A stretch of DNA of 64,000 nt from PALSA-911 sp963743035 (GCA_963743035.1 CAVUOB010000013.1:168325-232324), one strand, 5' to 3'. Counted from the first letter of the stretch, positions 1-9,297 are shown. Notes: generated from the letters alone by a model not told the origin. Translations and numbers: made by a program.

Positions 1-2
1 AT

Positions 3-875
3 GGCGGGAGCGACAAGATCGCGCTCGGGCAGCAGCTGTTCTTCGACCCGCTGCTGTCCAGGGGAGGCAATCAATCATGTGCGACATGCCACAATCCCGG
101 CCTTTCCTGGGGCGATGGCCTGCCGCGCGCGGTTGGCGATGACGGCCGCGTCATGGGTCGACGCGCGCCGACGATCCTCAACATCGACCAGTTGGGGCGG
201 CTCGGCTGGGATGGCAGGTTTTCCGACATCGAAGCGGTTACCTTCGCGGCGATCACGTCGCCGGCGAACATGAACCTGCCGGAAGCCGAAGCGCTCGACC
301 GCATCCGGCGGAACCCGAGCTACGCCAGCCGCTTCAGCCAGCTCTACCCCGGCCGCGACGTGTCCCGATCGACGGTCGAGGACGCCATCGCGGCCTATGA
401 ACGGACGATCGTGTCGGGCCAGGCAGCGTTCGACCGCTGGGTGGCAGGGGACACGGGCGCCATCAGCCCGGAGGCGCAAGCCGGCTTCCTGCTGTTCAAC
501 GGCAAAGGGCGATGCGCGTCTTGTCATAGCGGCTGGGCATTCACCGACGGTTCCTTCCATGACATCGGTACCGCCACCGGCGACGATATCGGGCGCGGCG
601 CCCTGTTCCCCTCGTCGCGCAAGCTGCGGTACGCATTCAAGACGCCGACGCTGCGCGACGTGGCTCGTCGCGCGCCGTATATGCACGACGGAACGGTCCC
701 CGATCTTGCCTCGGTCATCGATCTCTATGATCGTGGCGGCATCGATCGCCCGAGTCGATCCGAGTTGATCCGGCCATTGGAACTGACGGAACGGGAAAAG
801 GCGGAGCTGATTGCTTTCCTGCAGACACTGACCGAGCCGGCGAAACCGCTGCTCGTGCCAGTGCTGCCCCGTTGA
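3..875 (+). CDS. Di-haem cytochrome c peroxidase / MauG-family protein (5' end cut by window edge)
   Basis: The frame is already open at the left edge, so the signal peptide and N-terminus lie outside. It reads LFFDPLLS and then a first haem motif CATCH at residue 26 of the visible part, with a second haem motif CASCH at residue 171. The APYMHDGTVPDL stretch near the C-terminus is the usual signature of bacterial di-haem peroxidases and MauG-like proteins. Such periplasmic enzymes take electrons from a small cytochrome or cupredoxin to reduce peroxide, or oxidise protein residues (MauG). An exported cupredoxin gene at 5208 is a possible partner, which is inference. About 291 codons are visible, close to a full mature protein. 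Peroxidase and MauG activities cannot be separated from sequence reading alone. Confidence 0.9.
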   Translation, partial: GGSDKIALGQQLFFDPLLSRGGNQSCATCHNPGLSWGDGLPRAVGDDGRVMGRRAPTILNIDQLGRLGWDGRFSDIEAVTFAAITSPANMNLPEAEALDRIRRNPSYASRFSQLYPGRDVSRSTVEDAIAAYERTIVSGQAAFDRWVAGDTGAISPEAQAGFLLFNGKGRCASCHSGWAFTDGSFHDIGTATGDDIGRGALFPSSRKLRYAFKTPTLRDVARRAPYMHDGTVPDLASVIDLYDRGGIDRPSRSELIRPLELTEREKAELIAFLQTLTEPAKPLLVPVLPR

Positions 876-905
876 CCCTTACTCCCTCATTTCTGCAGGG
901 TGGCC

Positions 906-1115
906 TCAGTAGGATGGGAAAATTGTACCGAGCAGGGCGAGCCCTGCGATGATCATGATACCGGCGAAGTGTTCGAGCTTCACGCGCTGGCCGGGATAGA
1001 TCCGGGAGACATAGGCCAGGCCGGCCCCGGCCAGAAGCATGGCTACGCTGAGCGCCATCAGGCCCTGGACGCTGGACAGTTTTCCCGCAAAGGCCAAATC
1101 TATCTGGTTCAGCAC
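906..1115 (-). CDS. Small two-helix membrane protein, function unknown
   Basis: About 69 residues from a GTG at 1115. Two hydrophobic segments (LMALSVAMLLAGAGLAYV and FAGIMIIAGLALLGTI) are separated by a short basic loop with YPGQRVK. The frame stays open up to an ATG at 1247, but that would overlap the signal-peptide region of the divergent gene at 1196 and the extra residues do not look coding. A well-placed ATG with AGGGAGAG upstream at 1159 opens a different frame that stops after 16 codons, so either the start is unusual or one base is missing there. Two small helices around a short loop recall VirB2/TrbC-type pilins only superficially, and no family is assigned. Confidence 0.45.
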   Translation of the reverse strand: MLNQIDLAFAGKLSSVQGLMALSVAMLLAGAGLAYVSRIYPGQRVKLEHFAGIMIIAGLALLGTIFPSY

Positions 1116-1195
1116 GTTATTCGCGACCTTATTGCATTGGAGTCGGAGTTTGTGTTCATACGGTCTCTCCCTGTGCAAGACGTAAGCGCCGGCCG

Positions 1196-2224
1196 GTGAA
1201 GCGCTCCTTAATATCATTGAGCCTTCTGCTCTGCGTGGCGTCGACAAATTCTGCTTCGGCGCACGTCAAGTGGTTTTGCGCATTCGATGTCGCCGAGCGG
1301 CCGCAGCCACTTGGCGATGCGCTTACCGCAAGCTTTTTTTATCTCATCGCGGTCGCCTGCGCGGTCTTTCTTGTGGCCGGCGTGATAAACAAAACGCTAC
1401 TCGGCCGTGGGCTCATCTGGTCGATGGACCGTGCGACCGGGCCGCTGCGGGGGCAGATCGAAATCCTCCTGCGTGCAACCTACGGCGCGTTTTTCGTCTC
1501 GCTCTGGGCCGTGGGCGGGATCATCCTGACGCCGGAATTGACCACCAAGGTCGCTGCCATATCCTGGCTCCAACTGGCCATCGCCGCCTGTTTCCTCTGG
1601 CGGCGCTCCATGATCCTGGCCAGTGCGGGCATCGTGTTCCTGTACGGCTATGCGATCTGGAACTATGGTCTGTTCCACCTGCTGGATTACCCGATCTTCC
1701 TGGGTGCGGCCGCGTATTTCGCGATGTCCAGCCGCAACTGGTACCCCTGGGGGATTGCACCGCTCGACGTGGTTCGATTTGCCAGCGCGGTCACCCTGAT
1801 GTGGGCGTCGGTGGAGAAATGGGGATATCCGCAATGGACCTATCCTCTGTTCGTCACGCATCCTGAAATGTCGATGGGGTTCGATATCGCCTTCTACATG
1901 ACCGCGGCGGGCGTCGTCGAGTTCAGCCTGGCCTTCGCGCTCATCGGGCCGCCGCTGATGCGGCGTGCCGCTGCGATCCTGTTGGCCGGCATGTTCGTCG
2001 CCGCCATCGGCGAGTTCGGCAAGATAGACGCCGTCGGCCATTCACCGATCATCATCGTCATGATCGCGATCGCCGCCGATGCGCGCCCGGCGAGGCCAAG
2101 GTCGGTCTTTGTCGAGCCGCTCCTCTATATGGCCGCCCTCGTCCTGGTGATCGCTGCCTACTACACGGGGCATCTGATGCTGTTTCCGCGCGCCGCGCGG
2201 ATGCTGCCGCAACTCGGCGGATGA
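1196..2224 (+). CDS. Polytopic inner-membrane protein with signal peptide, unknown function
   Basis: 342 residues from a GTG start. An N-terminal signal segment (LISLSLLLCVASTNSASA) is followed directly by HVKWFCAFDVAERPQPL, then roughly eight hydrophobic helices. Interspersed motifs include a WASVEKWGYPQW stretch and a GEFGKIDAVGH turn, so several charged or His residues sit near membrane edges. The arrangement recalls DoxX-like quinone-linked membrane proteins, but I do not recognise the family with certainty. It follows the di-haem peroxidase on the same strand after about 320 bases and ends 27 bases before the convergent GGDEF/EAL gene. A role in periplasmic redox chemistry is a guess from the neighbours only. 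Confidence 0.75.
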   Translation: MKRSLISLSLLLCVASTNSASAHVKWFCAFDVAERPQPLGDALTASFFYLIAVACAVFLVAGVINKTLLGRGLIWSMDRATGPLRGQIEILLRATYGAFFVSLWAVGGIILTPELTTKVAAISWLQLAIAACFLWRRSMILASAGIVFLYGYAIWNYGLFHLLDYPIFLGAAAYFAMSSRNWYPWGIAPLDVVRFASAVTLMWASVEKWGYPQWTYPLFVTHPEMSMGFDIAFYMTAAGVVEFSLAFALIGPPLMRRAAAILLAGMFVAAIGEFGKIDAVGHSPIIIVMIAIAADARPARPRSVFVEPLLYMAALVLVIAAYYTGHLMLFPRAARMLPQLGG

Positions 2225-2251
2225 GGGGGCGCGCCACTCGGGGGGCATGGG

Positions 2252-5203
2252 TCATCCGGCATGCCTGTGGGGTTCGACCAGCATTCCATCGTCGATGAAC
2301 GCGAAGGCGTCGCGTGCCGCCAGCGGCATGCCGATCAGATAGCCTTGCGCCTCCTCGCAGCCTTCCGCCTGCAACAATTCCATTTGCTCGACGGTCTCGA
2401 CGCCCTCCGCGGTGACAGGGATCCGCAAATTCCGCCCGAGCGCCAGGATGGCGCGGATGATGCCGCTGGCGTCGTTCCGCTGGCCGAAATCCTCGACGAA
2501 GGAGGCGTCGATCTTGATCCGGTCGAAGGGAAAGCTTCTCAGATAGCTCAGCGAAGAGAAGCCGGTGCCGAAATCGTCCAGCGCGACCTTGACACCCATC
2601 GCCTGCAGCTGGCGCAACGTGCTGAGCGTGGATTCGTTGTTGTCCAGAAGGGCCGTCTCGGTGATCTCCAGTTCCAGCCGTCCGGGGGCAAGGCCGCTCT
2701 GCGCCAGCACTTCCTCCAGCCGGCTGCAGAGCCGGCCCGACCTGAACTGGATCGGCGAGACATTGACCGCAACCTTGAGGTCGCCCGGCCAGCGGGCCGC
2801 CTCCATGCAGGCCTGGCGCAGCACCCAGATGCCGAGCTTGTCGATGAAGCCGGTCTCCTCTGCGAGCCAGATGAATTCGGCCGGCTTCATGACACCCCGT
2901 GTGGGATGCGCCCAGCGGATCAGCGCCTCGAAGCCGCGGATCGAGCGGTCGTGCAGTGCGATGACCGGCTGATACACCAGCTCCATCTGCTCCTCGGCGA
3001 GCGAGCTCATCAGGTCGTGTTCCAACGCGCGGCGGGCCTTCAGCTCGTAGTCCATGCTGGGCACGAAGAGGCTGTAATTGCCGCGGCCCTCCCGCTTGAC
3101 GCGATAGAGGGCGATGTCGGCGTTCTTGAGCAGCCCCTCGGCATCGGAACTATGGCCGGGGGCGATGGCGACACCCACGCTGGCGCCGATCTCAAGCCGA
3201 TAGCCATCGATGGCGAAGGGCTGGCCGAGCGTCTGGATGATGCGCCGCGCCAGATGCTCGCTTTCTTCCGGATCGTCGATGCCGATCTGGATGACGGCGA
3301 ATTCGTCGCCGCCCAACCGTGCCACGATGTCCACCCGTCGGCAGCAATTCTGCAGCCGCTCGGCGACCGCGCATAGCAGACGGTCACCGGTCGGGTGGCC
3401 GCGCGTGTCGTTCACCTCCTTGAACCGGTCGAGATCGACCAGCAGCACGCCGAAATTGGCGCCGCTGTCCAGGGCGCTGTGCAGCCGCTCGCGGAACAGC
3501 GTGCGGTTCGGCAGGCTGGTCAGGGGGTCGTGGCGCGCCATGAACGAAATCCGTTCCTCGCTCCGGTGCCGCTCCGTCATGTCCTCATAGGTCAGCACCC
3601 AGCCGCTTTCGGCGATCGGGCGGTGTGAGAACGAGATCACGCGCCCGTCCTTGAGCACCTGCTGGACCGGCAGGGCCTGCGTCGCCTCTGTCAGCGTACG
3701 CGGCGCCCTCCCGTTGCTTCCCTCTATGTGCCAGCTTCTCTCCATGCCGCCGCTGGTCTGCGTGCGGGCCTCCACGATCGCGAACACGTCTTCGAACGAC
3801 ATGCCGAGCGGAAGCTGGTCCGGCGAAATGCCGTAGATGCTGCAGAACCTGGGATTGGCTACCTTGAGCCGGCCATCCTTGTCGTAGACGCAAAGCCCTT
3901 GCGACATATTGGCAAGGGCGGCGTCGAACCAGATATTCGTCTGGGTGAGTTCGGCCTCGCGCTTGCGCGGCACGGTGATGTCACTGAAGAAGGCGACGAG
4001 GCCGCCTTCGCGCGTCTTCCACCAGCTGACCCGCAGCCAGCTGCCGTCGGTCAGTTCCACTTCGATGACCCCCGGTGCGTCGTCCGCGGGGGGCCAGTAC
4101 AGCGCCCGCAGCGCCTTGGCGGACTCGCCGACAAGCTTCGTCCCGGCCCATCGCCACAGGAGCTTGGAAAAGGAGACGCCGGGGGCCAGTTCCGACTCCA
4201 GGCCGCTGAAATAATGCGCGACCGGCAAATTTGTGATCACGACGTCGCCTTCGGCATCGACCAGGACAACGCCTTCCTGGGAATTCTCGATCGCGTCGAT
4301 CAGCCGCGCCTGGGCGGATCGCCGCTGCGCGACCTCGGCCTGCATCATGGCCCGTATGCTGTCGCGCATGGTCGCCATCGAATGCAGCAGCGTGCCGAAT
4401 TCGTCGCTGCGTCCGATCGGGATCGCGACATCGAGGTCGCCGCCAGCGATTCGCTGCGCGATACCGGACGCCGCGGCAATCGGGCTGGATATCCGCCTGA
4501 CCAGAATCCATGTCACCGCGCCCGCCAGCGCCAGCGCGGCCACGGTCAGCATGATATCCAGCTCGGCCTCGGTCTGGATGGATCGCAGCGCCTGCTGGCG
4601 GTAGAGGAAGCCGTCGCCGGCGGTCAGGTTGATCAGCAGATCGATCTGGTGGCTGACCGTCGCCGAATAGGCGTCGAGCCGATCGAGCATGGCGGCGGAT
4701 GGCAGCTTCTCGTCGATGCTGGCGCGGCTGGTCTGCCAGCCGTCCGCCGCCTCCTTGACCAGCTGGGCGGCACGCTTGGCGCGAGGCGACTGCGCCCGCT
4801 CGGCGCTGATGGCGAGGTCCTCGTAGAACGTGTCGGCGAGCCTGACGAGCGCCGCCGCGGCCTCGGCCTGCCGGGCCGGATGGGTGGCGAACCGCTCGCG
4901 CAGGAAAGCGACCTGCATCGCAACGAAATCCGTCTCCGCGGCGCGGGCATAATTGATCGACATCAGCGAACGATCGTAGGTCTCGACCACCAGCTCGGCC
5001 GATTTCCGTATCATGACGAAGGCGGAATATCCGAGCAATCCCATGAGGACGCACATCACGGCGAAGCTCAGGAGTATGCTGTTGCGGACGCTCGACAGGA
5101 AAAAATATCGGTGCATACTGCCCGGCCGGGGCCGGAGGAGGGTCTTCAGGGCTTGCAGGTTTTGCGTGATAGGGCGGCGGCTTAAACGAGACGCGAGGGT
5201 CAT
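2252..5203 (-). CDS. Membrane sensor with HAMP, two PAS domains, GGDEF and EAL (cyclic-di-GMP turnover)
   Basis: 983 residues. Order: transmembrane helix at about 41-65, a periplasmic four-helix-like sensor to about 214, second helix 215-236, HAMP to about 290, a PAS domain about 301-410, a second PAS about 425-545, GGDEF domain about 554-715 and EAL domain about 725-975. The cyclase signature GGDEF is intact at 631-635. EALIRW (759-764), DDFGTGFSS (876-884) and EGVE (933-936) are intact, so both synthesis and hydrolysis of cyclic-di-GMP are possible in principle. No RxxD inhibitory site is obvious. The start at 5203 leaves only four bases to the divergent cupredoxin gene and has no ribosome binding site. 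A Met at codon 30 (5116) is an alternative. Confidence 0.93.
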   Translation of the reverse strand: MTLASRLSRRPITQNLQALKTLLRPRPGSMHRYFFLSSVRNSILLSFAVMCVLMGLLGYSAFVMIRKSAELVVETYDRSLMSINYARAAETDFVAMQVAFLRERFATHPARQAEAAAALVRLADTFYEDLAISAERAQSPRAKRAAQLVKEAADGWQTSRASIDEKLPSAAMLDRLDAYSATVSHQIDLLINLTAGDGFLYRQQALRSIQTEAELDIMLTVAALALAGAVTWILVRRISSPIAAASGIAQRIAGGDLDVAIPIGRSDEFGTLLHSMATMRDSIRAMMQAEVAQRRSAQARLIDAIENSQEGVVLVDAEGDVVITNLPVAHYFSGLESELAPGVSFSKLLWRWAGTKLVGESAKALRALYWPPADDAPGVIEVELTDGSWLRVSWWKTREGGLVAFFSDITVPRKREAELTQTNIWFDAALANMSQGLCVYDKDGRLKVANPRFCSIYGISPDQLPLGMSFEDVFAIVEARTQTSGGMERSWHIEGSNGRAPRTLTEATQALPVQQVLKDGRVISFSHRPIAESGWVLTYEDMTERHRSEERISFMARHDPLTSLPNRTLFRERLHSALDSGANFGVLLVDLDRFKEVNDTRGHPTGDRLLCAVAERLQNCCRRVDIVARLGGDEFAVIQIGIDDPEESEHLARRIIQTLGQPFAIDGYRLEIGASVGVAIAPGHSSDAEGLLKNADIALYRVKREGRGNYSLFVPSMDYELKARRALEHDLMSSLAEEQMELVYQPVIALHDRSIRGFEALIRWAHPTRGVMKPAEFIWLAEETGFIDKLGIWVLRQACMEAARWPGDLKVAVNVSPIQFRSGRLCSRLEEVLAQSGLAPGRLELEITETALLDNNESTLSTLRQLQAMGVKVALDDFGTGFSSLSYLRSFPFDRIKIDASFVEDFGQRNDASGIIRAILALGRNLRIPVTAEGVETVEQMELLQAEGCEEAQGYLIGMPLAARDAFAFIDDGMLVEPHRHAG

Positions 5204-5207
5204 TTTT

Positions 5208-5648
5208 ATGCCGTCTGACTATAGAGGAGGGGCTGTCGGAGAGCCCAAGGGGACAGTCAAAAGCTGTTTCAATTCTCCGGGGAGCGGCGCCGGAAGCCTG
5301 CGGCCCGCTTCCAAACGGCTTATTTCCATCGCCGTCGGATTGGCTGCTCTGGCAACGGTCCCATTTGTTGCCGCGCGGGGGGACGGCGCCAACGCGAATG
5401 TCGTCACGCAATCAGGCCAAAAATTCCACCCGCGAGAGCTTTCGATCAATAAGGGCACCACGGTAAAATTCATCAATGACGACGGGGAGCTTATACATCA
5501 CGTATACATCGCGTCGAAGGATTTCAACTATGATTCCGGGGATCAGGAGCCTGGCACAACCCGCGACATCGTATTTGACGTGGCCGGCACATTCACCGTC
5601 CTGTGTGGCATCCATCCCAAGATGCGCCTTGATGTGACGGTCCGATAG
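5208..5648 (+). CDS. Exported cupredoxin (plastocyanin/amicyanin-like blue copper protein)
   Basis: About 146 residues with an internal signal-type segment (LISIAVGLAALATVPFVA) followed by a compact domain of about 95 residues. The likely type-1 copper ligands are visible: His in the LIHHVYIA stretch, then Cys, His and Met in VLCGIHPKM. That spacing fits small plastocyanin-like electron carriers often annotated as methylamine-utilisation proteins. It would shuttle electrons in the periplasm, and the MauG-type peroxidase at the left edge is a plausible partner. The ATG used is the first in the frame after the divergent sensor gene and carries an unusually long stretch before the signal helix, so the true start may lie downstream. 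Confidence 0.85.
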   Translation: MPSDYRGGAVGEPKGTVKSCFNSPGSGAGSLRPASKRLISIAVGLAALATVPFVAARGDGANANVVTQSGQKFHPRELSINKGTTVKFINDDGELIHHVYIASKDFNYDSGDQEPGTTRDIVFDVAGTFTVLCGIHPKMRLDVTVR

Positions 5649-5766
5649 CGTCCCGCCTCCGAAATAGGGCGGGGCATCGTCACGTCGGTCGGAATTGGCC
5701 GGCCAAATGCGGCCGAGCGGCATCGCAGAGCGATATCACGCCGATAAAATATCTCGCGAGAACATA

Positions 5767-5803
5767 GGCTGGATCGTTTTCACTCTCTGAGAACGATCCA
5801 GCC
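5767..5803. terminator. Strong inverted repeat between convergent genes
   Basis: Arms GGCTGGATCGTT and AACGATCCAGCC pair perfectly over 12 bp. The stem extends by three more pairs (one a G-T wobble) around a 7-base loop. It lies between the ends of the cupredoxin gene and the convergent acyl-CoA dehydrogenase gene, so it probably ends transcription in both directions. Neither side has a T-run. Confidence 0.5.
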
Positions 5804-5809
5804 CCGAGC

Positions 5810-6946
5810 CTAAGTCACCTGCTCGGCCAGCCGGTCCAGGTGATACGCGGTGTCGCCGAACAGATGCTCGATCACCATGACCCGGCGGAAGAAATGCCCG
5901 ACGGCATATTCCTCCGTCATGCCGATGCCGCCATGCAGTTGCACCGCGTTCTGGCTGACGAACCGGCCCGACTGGCCGACGCCGACCTTAGCCATGGAGA
6001 TGTTGCGTTCCCGCTCGACCGCGTCCGGCTCATCCACCATCATTGCCGCCAGCATCGCCATCGACCTTCCCTGCTCCATCGCCACCAGCATTTCGGCGGC
6101 ACGGTGCTGCAGGGCCTGGTTCTCGCCGATCGGCTTGCCGAACTGCACCCGGGTCTTTAGGTAGTCGAGCGTCATCGACTGCATGGTCTCCATGGTGCCG
6201 ATCACCTCCGCGGCCGTGGCGGCGATCCCCGCCTCCACCACGCGCAGGATGGTGGGCAGGGCGTTGTCCACCTCGCCCAGCAGATTGGGCCTGGAAACCT
6301 TCACCCCGGACAAGGAGATCTCCGCCGCGCGAGATCCGTCGCGCAGCGTATAGCCGCGCCGCGCCAGGCCATCCGCCGACCCGTCCACCAGGAACAGCGA
6401 AATTCCGCCGGCATCATCCCGCCCGCCGGATGTCCGCGCGCTGACCACCAGCTTGTCGGCGCTGTCTCCGTGCAGCACGACGCTCTTGGCCCCATCCAGC
6501 ACATATCCGCTGCCGTTGGCCTTGGCGGTGGTCAGGACATCGGTGACGTCATAGCGCGACTGGCGCTCGTAATGCGCGAATGCGAGCTTGGTGCCGCCCT
6601 CCGCGATGCCCGGCAGGATATCCGATTGCTGCTCGGAATTCCCTGCCAGCCGGATCGCCGTGCCGCCCAGCACGACCGTGGCCAGATACGGCTCCAGCAC
6701 CAGATGCCGGCCGAACGCCTGCATCAGCAGCATCACGTCCACGGCGCCGCCGCCGAAGCCGCCGAATTCCTCGGCGAACGGCAGCCCGAGCAGGCCGAGT
6801 TCGGCATATTGCGCCCATAGCGCGGTACTCCAGCCTTCCGGCGCCTTCAGGAAGGCCTTCCGCTTTTCGAAGGTGTACTGGTCGGCCAGCAGCCGGTTGA
6901 CGCTGTCGGTCAGCAGGCGTTGGTCGTCGGTCAGATCGAAGTCCAT
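5810..6946 (-). CDS. Acyl-CoA dehydrogenase, PimD-like small subunit
   Basis: 378 residues, slightly short for the family. The N-terminus MDFDLTDDQRLLTDSVNRLL and a C-terminal LHGGIGMTEEYAVGHFFRR are typical of FAD-dependent acyl-CoA dehydrogenases, which make the alpha,beta double bond in acyl-CoA thioesters and pass electrons to ETF. It lies 16 bases after a longer paralogue on the same strand. This large/small pair matches the PimC/PimD arrangement described for pimeloyl-CoA (dicarboxylic acyl-CoA) degradation in alphaproteobacteria. The exact substrate is not readable from sequence. Confidence 0.9.
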   Translation of the reverse strand: MDFDLTDDQRLLTDSVNRLLADQYTFEKRKAFLKAPEGWSTALWAQYAELGLLGLPFAEEFGGFGGGAVDVMLLMQAFGRHLVLEPYLATVVLGGTAIRLAGNSEQQSDILPGIAEGGTKLAFAHYERQSRYDVTDVLTTAKANGSGYVLDGAKSVVLHGDSADKLVVSARTSGGRDDAGGISLFLVDGSADGLARRGYTLRDGSRAAEISLSGVKVSRPNLLGEVDNALPTILRVVEAGIAATAAEVIGTMETMQSMTLDYLKTRVQFGKPIGENQALQHRAAEMLVAMEQGRSMAMLAAMMVDEPDAVERERNISMAKVGVGQSGRFVSQNAVQLHGGIGMTEEYAVGHFFRRVMVIEHLFGDTAYHLDRLAEQVT

Positions 6947-6962
6947 TGGAGCCCCTGCTTCC

Positions 6963-8168
6963 TTAGAGTCCGAGAACGGCTTTGTTTAGAATATTCTTCT
7001 GGATTTCGTTGGTGCCGCCATAGATCGAGGCGGCCCGCAACATCAGATAGGCCGGCGCCATCTGCGGCGCCCATTCCGGCCCGATCGCCGGCTCGTTGGT
7101 CAGCGCCGACAATTCCTGCTGCCAGACCGGCATGGCCTGCGGCCCGCCGACATCCATCACCAGCTCCGAGCTGTTCTGCAGCAATTCCGTGCCCTTGATC
7201 TTCAGCACCGAGGATATCGGATCCGGCTTGCCGTCCTTGGATTTGTCATAGGCCGAGATCACCCGCAGCTGGGTGATCTCCAGCGCCTTCATGTCGACTT
7301 CCAGCTGCGCCACCCGGGTGCGGAAATTATGATCCTCGATCAGGGGCTTGCCGTTCATCCGCACCTCGCGTGCGACCTCCTTGGCGTAGCGCACCCGCTC
7401 CTTGGATTTGCCGAGCCGCGCGATGCCGGTGCGTTCGTTGCCGAGCAGGAATTTGGCGACATTCCAGCCCTTGTTTTCCTCGCCGACCAGGTTTTCCGCC
7501 GGCACCTTCACATCGGTGAAGAACACCTCGTTCAGGTGGTGGCTGCCGTCGATGGAGATGATCGGCCGCACCTCGATCCCTGGCGTCTTCATGTCGATCA
7601 GCAGGAAGGAGATCCCCTCCTGGCGCTTGGCCGCCTGCGGGTTGGTGCGGACCAGGCAGAAGCACCAATCGGCGTTATGCGCCGTGGAGGTCCAGATTTT
7701 TTGCCCGTTGACGATGTAGAAATCGCCGTCCCGCTCCGCCTTGGTGCGCAGGGATGCCAGGTCTGAGCCGGCGCCGGGCTCGGAGAAGCCCTGGCACCAC
7801 CAGTCGTCCAGATTGGCGGCGCGCGGCAGGAAGCGCTGCTTCTGCGCCTCGGTGCCGAACTGCACCAGGACCGGCCCCAGCATGGTGATATTGAACGACG
7901 AGAGTTCCGGCGCCGGCGCCGCCAGGTTTTCCTCCAGGAAGATCATCTTCTGGATCGACGTCCATCCCGGCCCGCCCCATTCCTTCGGCCAGGACAGCGC
8001 CGCCCAGCCCCTCTTGTTCAGGATCCGCTGCCAGGTGACCGTGTCTTGCTTGCGCGCGGGGTAGCCGAGCCGCATGCGCTCGCGGATATCCGCCGGCAGA
8101 TTGTCGCGGATGAAGGCACGGACTTCCTCGCGGAAGGCGGTCTCTTCCGGTGTGAAGCGCAGATCCAT
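6963..8168 (-). CDS. Acyl-CoA dehydrogenase, PimC-like large subunit
   Basis: 401 residues from the ATG at 8168, which has GGGAG just upstream. The frame stays open to 8243, but that extension lacks a binding site. Landmarks are WPKEWGGPGW, the flavin/substrate region WWCQGFSEPGAGSDLASL, IVNGQKIWTSTAHNADW and the C-terminal ASIYGGTNEIQKNI, all standard for the acyl-CoA dehydrogenase fold. It is the first gene of the pair with the smaller dehydrogenase at 5810. No electron transfer flavoprotein, ligase or thiolase genes are visible nearby. Confidence 0.92.
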   Translation of the reverse strand: MDLRFTPEETAFREEVRAFIRDNLPADIRERMRLGYPARKQDTVTWQRILNKRGWAALSWPKEWGGPGWTSIQKMIFLEENLAAPAPELSSFNITMLGPVLVQFGTEAQKQRFLPRAANLDDWWCQGFSEPGAGSDLASLRTKAERDGDFYIVNGQKIWTSTAHNADWCFCLVRTNPQAAKRQEGISFLLIDMKTPGIEVRPIISIDGSHHLNEVFFTDVKVPAENLVGEENKGWNVAKFLLGNERTGIARLGKSKERVRYAKEVAREVRMNGKPLIEDHNFRTRVAQLEVDMKALEITQLRVISAYDKSKDGKPDPISSVLKIKGTELLQNSSELVMDVGGPQAMPVWQQELSALTNEPAIGPEWAPQMAPAYLMLRAASIYGGTNEIQKNILNKAVLGL

Positions 8169-8257
8169 GGCGGTTGCTCCCTTGGACAACGAATTGGTTG
8201 GCTCAATACTGTTCCTACCCGCCAGTATGGGCAAGGGGGACACAACGCCTGGAAGGG

Positions 8258-8476
8258 ATGCCAGCGATGACCTGCTCGATGCCGATCTTCCACCTGCTGC
8301 ACATCGTCCACGCCGACGGGACGGCGGGGCTGCGCATGGAACCCGACCTCGCCGCCGCGCTGGCCGAGGCGGCGGCGGCCGAGCGAGGCGGAAGCTGGCG
8401 GGCCGAACGCATCACGCTCGGGCGCGACACCGTGTTGGAAGGCGAGGCCCTGCGCGCCGCACTCCTCGGCCGCTGA
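8258..8476 (+). CDS. Small conserved-looking hypothetical protein
   Basis: About 72 residues from ATG 8258 (or 69 from ATG 8267), preceded by GGAAGG. The sequence is Ala- and Glu-rich in the middle (LAAALAEAAAAERGG) with no signal peptide or helix long enough for a membrane. It is divergent from the acyl-CoA dehydrogenase pair and convergent with the carbonic anhydrase gene. I do not recognise it. Codon use resembles its neighbours, which is the main reason to keep it. Confidence 0.45.
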   Translation: MPAMTCSMPIFHLLHIVHADGTAGLRMEPDLAAALAEAAAAERGGSWRAERITLGRDTVLEGEALRAALLGR

Positions 8477-8502
8477 GGCTCATCGGTTACGCGGGCATCC
8501 GT

Positions 8503-9111
8503 TCACGCAACCGGCGACAGGCCCATGGGGGACAGTTCCGCCAGCACGCCGGAGCGGATGTCGAAGCGGAAGCCGTGCAGTTCCAGCTTTCCCTCGTCGA
8601 TGGCGTCCCGGATCCATGGAAACGTCACCAGATTGGCCAGCGACAGCCGCACCACTTCCGCCTCGCAATGGTCGAGGAAGTGGTCGGCGTGGACATGCCT
8701 GGGAACATTCCTGAGCGCCGGCGCGGCCATCGCCACCCAGGGCTCGACGAAGTCCCGGGCCTCCTCGGGCGCGCCCTCCACCATGGCCCGCACACCGCCG
8801 CATTGGGCGTGGCCGAGCACGACGATGCGCGCCACCTTCAGCACGCGCACGCCAAACTCCAGGGCCGCGCTGGTGCCATGGCAACCGGCGTCCGGCTGGT
8901 AGGTCGGCACCAGGCCGGCGATGTTGCGCACCACGAAAAGCTCGCCGGGTCCGGCGCCGAACACGGTCTCCGGATCCACGCGCGAGTCGGAACAGGAGAT
9001 CACCAGCGTTTCCGGCTGCTGTCCTCGGATCGAGAGCGTCTCGTAGCGTGTGCGTTCGGCCGGCCAGACATCCGAACGAAACCGCCGATAGCCTTCGAGC
9101 AAACGGTTCAT
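8503..9111 (-). CDS. Beta-class carbonic anhydrase
   Basis: 202 residues from the ATG at 9111, preceded by GGAGG at ideal distance. The longer open frame to 9180 lacks such a site. The zinc ligands are visible as Cys40 in CSDSRVDP and His101 and Cys104 in GHAQCGG, with the Asp42-Arg44 catalytic dyad in the first motif. The enzyme interconverts CO2 and bicarbonate in the cytoplasm. Its C-terminal part (DAIDEGKLELHGFRFDI) is typical of the family. It stands alone between a small hypothetical gene and the outer-membrane cytochrome gene, on the same strand as the latter. Confidence 0.93.
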   Translation of the reverse strand: MNRLLEGYRRFRSDVWPAERTRYETLSIRGQQPETLVISCSDSRVDPETVFGAGPGELFVVRNIAGLVPTYQPDAGCHGTSAALEFGVRVLKVARIVVLGHAQCGGVRAMVEGAPEEARDFVEPWVAMAAPALRNVPRHVHADHFLDHCEAEVVRLSLANLVTFPWIRDAIDEGKLELHGFRFDIRSGVLAELSPMGLSPVA

Positions 9112-9297
9112 GTTTCTGCCTCCGATCCAGCCCATAATCGCGCTGCATCGCACAATCGGCCATTCGGTCAGGGGGATCAAGCAGGTTTGCCATGCGAGGG
9201 GCCGGGTGCGCGGACGAGGGCGGCGTGGGCGTTCCGATGGCGCCGGTCGGCGGCAACGGCCCGGAGCGGTGCCCCGGGTCCGGATTGCCGCCGCTAT

